Shown here: positions 56,820 to 64,000 of the stretch, one piece after another
Numbering within the stretch: the first letter of the stretch is position 1
Layout: every line of letters starts with the position of its first letter
NCBI GenBank assembly: GCA_963930645.1
Contig: OZ005657.1
Location: forward strand, 50,815,153-50,879,152
Direction: 5' to 3'
From: Salticus scenicus
Lineage: Eukaryota > Arthropoda > Arachnida > Araneae > Salticidae
DNA length: 64,000 bases
Made by a program: the position numbers and the translations under genes
The notes under the pieces: generated by a model
What the model was told of the DNA's origin: nothing
Databases searched by the model: none
Seen by the model: the letters and a program-made list of their open reading frames with translations, nothing else

Positions 56820-57620
56820 CAATCTTTAAAATTCATGTTATTTTCATAAGTACGTATTGCAAACAAAATAAACTTGATGATATTTGTAAATGGAGACAGG
56901 ATAATTTGTAAAATGGCAACATAGGGAATTGATTAAAATGAATATATGTAAAACTAACACATGCAATGGTATGTAAAATGCATTAAAAAATAAATTTTTC
57001 AATTAAAAAAAAAAAAAAATCTATATCATTATTTGAAATGCTTTTTTTTATTTTTATTTATTTATTCATTCATTTATTTATTTATTATTAATATTATTAT
57101 ATGACTAATAAATCTTTCAAACAGAATAAATTTAATGACATTTGTAAATAGAGGTAGGGCGATACGTAAAATGCCAAAATAGGAAAATGATGGAACTGAA
57201 TGTATATATGAAAAAAAAGACATGGAATAGTATGTAAAATGTTATGAATTTTTCTTAAAAAAAAAAAAAAAAAAATGGACATCATTAATTAAAATTGTTT
57301 CATTTTTATGATGATTCTTTTATTTATTCATTCTTAAATCTTAATCTTATTCTATCTTTCAAGCAAAATAAAATTAATGATATTTGTAAATGGGTAAAAC
57401 CAAATACAGAATAATAGTAAAATGACAAAAAAATCCATGTCATTATCATTTATTTATTTACTTTTATTTATATTTATTTATTTATCTTATTTTTTATTTA
57501 TTTTTTTTTTCTTTTCATGAGGAGTGAATATGTTCCTCTAACAAAGTAAATTTGACAGTGGGTGTAAATGAGAAAAACTGAAGACCAAATGAGCAATAAC
57601 ATCAATATAATTAGGATAAA
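56140..57620. repeat. AT-rich tandem array, about 240-bp monomer, 7 copies
   Basis: The anchor (AA)ACAAAATAAACTTAAT-(G/A)AT(A/G)TTTGTAAATG, followed by GACAGGATGATATGTAAAATGACAAAAT (in parts) and CATGGAATG(A/G)TATG(T/C)AAAATGC(A)TTAA, recurs near 56169, 56430, 56629, 56863, 57118, 57362 and 57539. Each monomer ends in an A-run or AT microsatellite. A minus-strand frame of 144 codons at 56111-56545 arises from it and is not a gene. Confidence 0.8.
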
Positions 57621-57954
57621 TTGTTGAGAAGTCTATTTATGCGATTACTGGGCCTGATCGCCCTGATGGGAAATTCCTACTTCAGAATTCGGCTACGCCT
57701 TTTAGATCTAGTTTCTTTAAAACGCAAAATATGCATATCATTATGAATGACGGACTTACAAAAAATTCCTTGAAATCTCTTGCATTATTCAGGAAGCCTA
57801 AATAAGTGCTTTCGTTTATATTCTTCAAAATCTATTGATACAACATGAACAATTATGATATTGTAATAAAACTCGCGTATTTTGACCATCACAAAACTTT
57901 ATTTTAGATTTTTCTATGCTACAAATTCACGCAATACGAATTATTTATTAAAAT
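57621..57954. other. Spacer
   Basis: No recognisable feature. Confidence 0.35.
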
Positions 57955-58059
57955 TATTTTCCATGATGAGTGCAGGCGATTTTCATCTCAGAGAAATATA
58001 ATACTAAAATTCGAAAACAAAACACAATTTTGTGCTCCATAGACAATATGTTAGAAAAT

Positions 58060-58090
<31 letters not shown>

Positions 58091-58640
58091 GGGGGGGGGG
58101 GGGGAGTGCAGAGGGTGTCGATAACTTTGATAAAATAATCATATTGGAAATTTACATACCCGGGGGGGGGGGGACTTATTCTCCCTAGAGAGGAATCATG
58201 CTTCTACATATACATTTCTTTTTTCTATTTGATTATTATTATTATAAATAGTATTTCTTTTTAATTTCAAAATAGTTCATTAACAAAAATCCTCATCGCA
58301 TATATTTATACGAAATGTACTGCATAGTTAAAAATTAAAAAAAGACGGGATGGAAACGCCAGCTGTTGGGGGCAATTTTCACCAGAAGTTAATAGGTTCT
58401 AATTTATGTCAAGGTGCAACTACATACAAACTTATATGAATTTCTTTGCATTTGATCTTGAGCTAGAACTGCCACATTTTTTTTTTTTTTTTTTTGTCAC
58501 AAGCAGATACACAGATGTGCAGACACACAAACAGACGGATACTTTCTAAAAACGGTCAGATCGCGTTATGGATCTGTGAAAACATGTAAATCCATCGAAA
58601 ACTGCAAGCCGAAAACTTTTACGAATCTAATACTTTCTTC
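57955..58640 (-). mobile_element. HINE-like element on the minus strand, internal repeats mostly lost
   Basis: Minus strand from about 58640: GAAGAAAGTATTAGATTCG, AAAAGTTTTCGG, TGGATTTACATG, CCGTCTGTTTGTGTGTCTGC, then homopolymer segments with G/C runs (58091-58104, 58163-58173), then ATTTCTCTGAGATGAAAATCGCC near 57970-58000, which matches 52485-52500. The first stem arm and the 3' hairpin are missing. Confidence 0.6.
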
Positions 58641-59759
58641 AGTAAAATTCAAGAGACTTAAAAAATCAAACCATTTTCTAAAAACATTTTTAACATTAAC
58701 TGATTTAATTTATGTGTGATATCATAAAAAGTAATTATGTACTTTAAAATAAAATAAACCTGTAAAAAAAAAAAAAAGTTCTAATCGCACACCGGAAGTA
58801 AATTTAAGTAGAAAAATATTAATATTTCCTCTAAAACATTAAAATTTTAATTGGTTATTTTAACTTATTATTTTTACAATTATATAAAAAATAATAATCA
58901 TTTATTTGAAAATGAATTAGAAATCTTCTAGAAAAAGGTGCAAGTTTTAATATTATAACGCAAGCAAGTTAAAATAATAATAATAATAATAATAATAAAA
59001 ACTTCCCCCTCTTCTTTTTACGTATATATATATATATATTAAAATTTGAAAATTTGTAGAAAATTACCAAATTAAAGTATATATTATGATCAATCCCAAA
59101 GTTACAATATATCTAATTAAAAATGACATAAAGCAAGATAATTGGAAATAAATGAAAGCTTGTCAGTTTCCTAATGTTAATAAGAGCTTAGTAGAAAAAC
59201 AAAGCATGCAAAGTAAACGGTTTTCAGTGACAAAGAGATCCGAAGCTGAATTTCTCTTTGCCCTAAGTCCTAACCATTTACGAAGCACAAATCAAAAAAG
59301 AAAGTGAAACCAAAATAACTAAAAATCCATTAAGTTGATTAATTGAAACTGAATTAAAAGGATCAGGAAATGAAATTTTACTCACAACTTTAACGTAAGT
59401 ATTTATTTGTTGCTATTTGAATCTGGGATAACCATTTACGAACAGCAAGTTAAAAAAGAAAGTAAACATAAAATAATTAAATAATCTGGTGTGTCACTCA
59501 CACGACTTTCTCTTACCCTGAAATTTAATACTATAAATACAGGTTGCAGATTAATAGGTAAGATAACGAGTACTGTTATGCAAACCTATGTTAAACAATT
59601 CATATAAAGCTTCTGAGGAGTTTTATATGATAATTAGTTCTGTGTGAGGGGGGCTACCGCCCCTCTCAACCCCCCGTTTCATTAATGCACCTACATTTAT
59701 ATAGAATTTAATTCGGTTATTAAAAAATATTTCTCTTTTTAAAAAATAATTTATTAAAA
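58641..59759. repeat. Diverged tandem AT-rich units
   Basis: ACTGATTTAATTTATGTGTG...ATATCAT (58696) recurs as variants near 60878, 61035 and 61300. A second pair, CATTTACGAA(G/C)(C)A ... TTAAAAAAGAAAGT(G/A)AA, lies at 59272 and 59430, and TTAATTGAAACTG...TTTTACTCACA at 59339 and 60572. The array continues beyond the HINE at 59760-60548. Confidence 0.5.
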
Positions 59760-60363
59760 TTATTATTTAAAAAAGTTATCTTTTATGATAAGGCAGACGA
59801 TTTCCATATTAGAGAAGTAGTATAACACCAAATATCCAAAAAAAGTCCATTTTATTCTCAATATTAAAAAAAAAAAAAGTACGATTTTTTTTTCAGTTTT
59901 TTTTTCGTTAAAAGTAAAAAAAATCGATAACTTTGTTTTAAATTATCGCAGATCGATGGTTCAACCATTCGTTTTAAAGGTATTGGCGAGCTCTTTTGAA
60001 AGATACCCATCATGAAAATTTACTCCCCTCAAGGGGGGACTTCCCCCCAGGGGGGGGGGGCGAGGCTTCTACATACACAAAAAAATTTTTCCCAGTTAAC
60101 TGTCTCTATTACAAAATATATATATTTGTTTCATTTGGTTTAGTGCAGTCTATAGACGTTAAACTCTATTTTCCTGCAATTTCCCCCATAGACGTAATGT
60201 ATTAGAATTCTCTTGATTGTCCCTGTACACGAACCATTTGCTTGATCTTAACGAAAAGCTTACTGTAGCATCCCTATATGATACACATTTAGAATACCAA
60301 GTTTGAACTTTCTGCCATAATTTGTTTTTGAGATATGCTGATAACAGACAGACACACACACAG

Positions 60364-60418
<55 letters not shown>

Positions 60419-60548
60419 CACAGACCATTTGCTAAAAACATTATTTTCGTATTCAGGGGACCTCAAAACGTGTAAATATAACAAAATCTCGCGTTCGAAA
60501 ATTTGACCCAAAAACAATACTTTCTCTACCTTATGGGTAAGAGAAAGT
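59760..60548 (-). mobile_element. HINE/DINE-1-like element on the minus strand
   Basis: The minus-strand 5' end ACTTTCTCTTACCCATAAGGTAGAGAAAGT at 60548 forms the same stem type. TACACGTTTTGAGGTCCCC and a CA/GA microsatellite (60353-60420) in the GTCTG position follow. Then comes the block with the G/C homopolymers (60027-60060) and GATACCCATC...CCTTTAAAACGAATGGTTGAACC that is also found in 1-6840. This links the two sequence types as parts of one family. Confidence 0.7.
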
Positions 60549-61741
60549 AAAAAACATTAAATTAATTAATTGAAACTGGAAATAAAAGAATTAAAAAATA
60601 AAATTTTACTCACAGATTTACCATAAGTAATTGTTAATTGAATCTGAAGATAAAAGCATCAGGAAATAAAATTTTATACTCAAATGTACCACATGTAGTA
60701 TTTACGAAATGCACACCTGCGGTTTACCGTTAAATCTGATCATAGTCGACAGTTAAATTACTTGAAACTTGATGCATATGCAACGTTGCAGGGGGGGGGG
60801 GAGCCTAATAATTGGAAATACTTAATTTAGGCTCTTTACATTTGAATATCTAAAAATTTAATTAATTTATATATACACTGATTCAACTTATATGTAATAT
60901 CATTATAAAAAAAAATAACAATAATATACTTCAAAACAAATAAAATTTCTTAAAATAGCAAATTCTAATGCCACAACTGAAGAAAGTTGTACTAAAAATG
61001 TGAAAATATTAACTTATTTAAATTTCAAGTGAAAGATTTAATTTACATGTTGTGTCGTTATAGAAATATAAAATTGTACGTGAAAACGATAAAAAAAAAA
61101 AAAAAAAAAAACTTTTGTGAAAGAGCAAGTTCTGATTTTGAATTTTAAACGAGTTGAAAAAGTTATTAAAAAGCCAATTCTAATTTTACAATTAAAGAGA
61201 AATGAACAAGAAAAATATTAATATTTTTTCTAAAAACATATTGTTATTATTATTAGTAGTAGTAGTATGAGTATTAGTATTTTCTCTCCCAGTTTTGATT
61301 GACTGACTTCACCTATATGTAATATCATTATAAATAAGATAATGGTAATAATGTTGAACTAGAAAATTGAATGTGAAAATTAATAACAAAGTGTTGTAAG
61401 TTCTAATACTAAAGCTAAAGACCATTATCATCATCATCGTCAAGTTAATTTTTGGACAGTCCATAGGAGCAACATTCTTTCACCTTTGGTAATAGTAAGC
61501 AGGTCTGAAAATATGAATAAGCATAGCTATAGACCAGAAAGACTGCGCTTTCGTAACAATTAGAAGGGTGAAATTATCCTCATAGTTTAATTTAAAAAAA
61601 ATAATGAATATAAAAGAATAAACCATAAGGAGCAAGAGAAAAATATTTAAATGCAATTATGTAAGTTTTAATTATCTTTAACATTGAAGTAAGAAAACAT
61701 TAATCCTCCATTTAAAATTTAGTCTGTATAATCAGGCCATG
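60549..61741. repeat. Continuation of the diverged AT-rich tandem units
   Basis: TATATGTAATATCATTATAA at 60890 and 61314, AGTTCTAAT/AATTCTAAT motifs and A-runs (61091-61110). (TTA/TAG)n at 61250-61268. No gene. Confidence 0.5.
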
Positions 61742-61908
61742 CGTATATTTCTCTCCCTCTTATAATTTCCACGTAATATATAACTCTATAGGGAATTTGT
61801 ATATAGGATTATTCATTACTCAATGTATTTTTTTACATTCCGTTTTCACATTCGTGAAATCCTCAACCATTAAATTAGTACACATTTACCGAAAAAAAAA
61901 AGAATATA

Positions 61909-61945
<37 letters not shown>

Positions 61946-63103
61946 TCATTTTACAGTTAAAAAAGGAGAAAAGTGCATTTAGTTAATTTTTCGCGTTTTT
62001 AAGCTCAAAATTGAAATTTAAAAACTTAAAAAAAATCAATTTTTAATAAACAAGTACTGATTTAACGGTTGTGTATATTTCGAATGTGGAAACGAAATTT
62101 AAAAAAGCCCATTAAGTGTCCCATTAAGTACAAACAAATCATGTCATAGAGTTATACATAATATATTTGGTGACCAGTGACAGTGAAATTGTAAGAGGGC
62201 GGGTGATAGGAGCTTTAATAACGCAAAAAAAAAAAAAATGGAAAATATTTTAATAATTGTAAGGGTCGCATCATTCCATTCCTATTTTTTCACGTGTTTT
62301 ATATTGTTTTGACATTATATTTTTTAAATTTATAATTACAGTATTGAAACCTTTACAAAAAATTTTTATTTGAAAATAGTGGTGGAAGTAAAATAAAACT
62401 CAAACAAAAATTTAATGAACGCTGCGACCCCTGATAATTCTATCGTGCAAATGTTCTCAATAATGATAATACTTCTTCAACACACTTTTTCTAAAACTTC
62501 GAAAAATTAACTTTCCTAATCTGGTATGTAGAGGAGAAGAGAATTTAGAAAACGCCTTATATTGCCAACTATCTTGATACATTGTTCAAGATCGGAAAGA
62601 ATGAAAACCTTGAGTAAAGAGGAAATTGTTAAAAAATTCAAGAGAAGAAAAGAACACAGATTCCAGCAAGGGAAATAGACATTAGTATTTTCTGCCAGAA
62701 TAAAGAATGGGATAATATTGAGTGATGGGAATGACATAATCAAACAATTCAGCAGTGAGATAAGGAATAATTTGAACTCCTTTGGAATAGACCTATGTCG
62801 ATTTTCATCGTGCATAATATAAATATCTTTCTATACTATTGAAAAAGCTAACGAAAGATTAAAAGGATAAAGTTTATCTATAAGTTTTTTCAATTTTTAT
62901 TTCTAGTACAATAACTTTAAATACAATAATAATAATTTAATATAATATAATAATTTGTAGTACAATAACTTGGCTAAGTATTGAATATTGTATTTATAAT
63001 GAAGTATATTGTCATAAAAGTACTGCTTTTAAATATTTTTAAACAAGTTTATTATAATATTACATATATAAGTTTATTATAATATTCTGATTTATAATAA
63101 GTT

Positions 63104-63168
<65 letters not shown>

Positions 63169-63469
63169 ATTTATGTATAATAAGTTTAATTAAGTTAAAT
63201 ATTATAAATATTCCATCCCTGTTTTAAACTCAGATATATACAAAGCCGTTAGGTGATTGATTTTATTCAGATAATTACAAAATTTTAATTACAATCTACA
63301 CATGCAAAGATTTCAATTAAATTCTCTTCAGCTATTACTTACCACGTTCTGGTGTCACATGCATTGTTTTACTTCTTTGGCGTACTTTAAATACACGTAA
63401 GAAAATTTGATGTAATTAACAAACAAACAAACTCAATATATGTTAATTTAAAGCATATTTTTACCTTTA

Positions 63470-63511
<42 letters not shown>

Positions 63512-64000
63512 TTCCTGTGTCAAAATACCCCAAAGTGATACTCTATTTTAAAGCTGTTTTCGCGGGGAAAAAAGGGGGGATGCATTCTGTAACATGAACT
63601 TTCTTGTACTCTGTTTTTAGACAGATATGATAAAAATTTGCTAAATAATAATGAATCTAATGGCGTTTTCCACTTTTCTAGATATGGAACCCATTTTAAA
63701 GATGACGTCTTTTTAACATTTTGACATCTTTTATGTAACTTTATGAAATTATTTTTCTATAATAAAAAATAAGGAAAAATAATTGGATACACGATTATTT
63801 TTCTTTCAATTTTAACTAATGATTACTTATATTAAAATCTTGCTACTTGTGATATTTAGATATTTATTCTAAAGCACCTCTTTACAATGTAAGTATGCTT
63901 AACTTCGTGATGTCGAAAATCCCACATATACATTATTTTTAGTATTACGATTTTGTAAATAATACAGTTGTTTATTTTTATGTAATTTTATTTGAAGAGG
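61742..64000. other. AT-rich intergenic, microsatellites, one dispersed repeat
   Basis: (TTA)n at 61911-61945; dispersed repeat copy 2 at 62075-62225; (AT)n at 63105-63163; an A-run at 63475-63508. A 99-codon minus-strand frame at 62516-62815 has no recognisable domain. No gene is supported. Confidence 0.5.

Noticed and set aside
60159..60517. Open frames with VCVCVC repeats
   Set aside because: They are translations of the CA/GA microsatellite in a minus-strand HINE-like element.

Overview
The window is AT-rich, intron-era eukaryotic DNA packed with transposable elements. It contains no host protein-coding gene that I can support. The mix is typical of an arthropod nuclear genome: pogo/Tigger-like, mariner and TTAA-target DNA transposons, a Ty3/Gypsy element, several tRNA-derived SINEs, Helentron/DINE-1-like elements and a eukaryotic tRNA-Leu gene with internal A and B boxes. 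A chelicerate such as a spider is plausible, but this is a guess and the sequence alone does not prove it.

Layout. Positions 1-6840 are a higher-order repeat array (period about 2.55 kb). It is built from elements that begin ACTTTCTTCTATAT, end with its inverted copy plus a small hairpin, and carry GTCTGTCTG runs and internal tandem monomers rich in paired G and C homopolymers. This is the architecture of Helentron-associated (HINE, formerly DINE-1) elements. Positions 6841-16330 hold a 16-bp minisatellite, a deletion-derivative mariner, AT-rich tandem arrays, SINEs and several palindromic MITEs. Positions 16331-31770 are one pogo-like element into which a Ty3/Gypsy retrotransposon (minus strand) inserted. 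A complete copy (LTRs 17067-17971 and 26661-27565, gag, a -1 frameshift site, pol) is joined in tandem, through a shared LTR, to a second copy truncated inside pol. The whole 14.5-kb block is flanked by the 5-bp repeat ATCCA. Positions 31771-35162 contain a palindromic MITE and a second pogo-like element with a recognisable transposase C-terminus. Positions 35163-42928 contain SINEs, a decayed HINE and the tRNA-Leu(AAG) gene (39893-39974, minus). Positions 42929-43795 are a four-level nest of MITEs. Positions 43796-64000 contain further MITEs, a Tigger-like element that hosts a HINE with five 145-bp tandem monomers which in turn hosts another MITE, two arrays of AT-rich repeats, and HINE remnants on the minus strand.

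The functional genes are the gag and pol of the retrotransposon (capsid and nucleocapsid; protease, reverse transcriptase, RNase H, integrase, the last three enzymes expressed by frameshift) and the tRNA. Everything else is transposon ends, decayed coding remnants and simple repeats. Coordinates of repeat edges come from reading terminal inverted repeats and target duplications by eye; diverged repeats have edges good only to some tens of bases.
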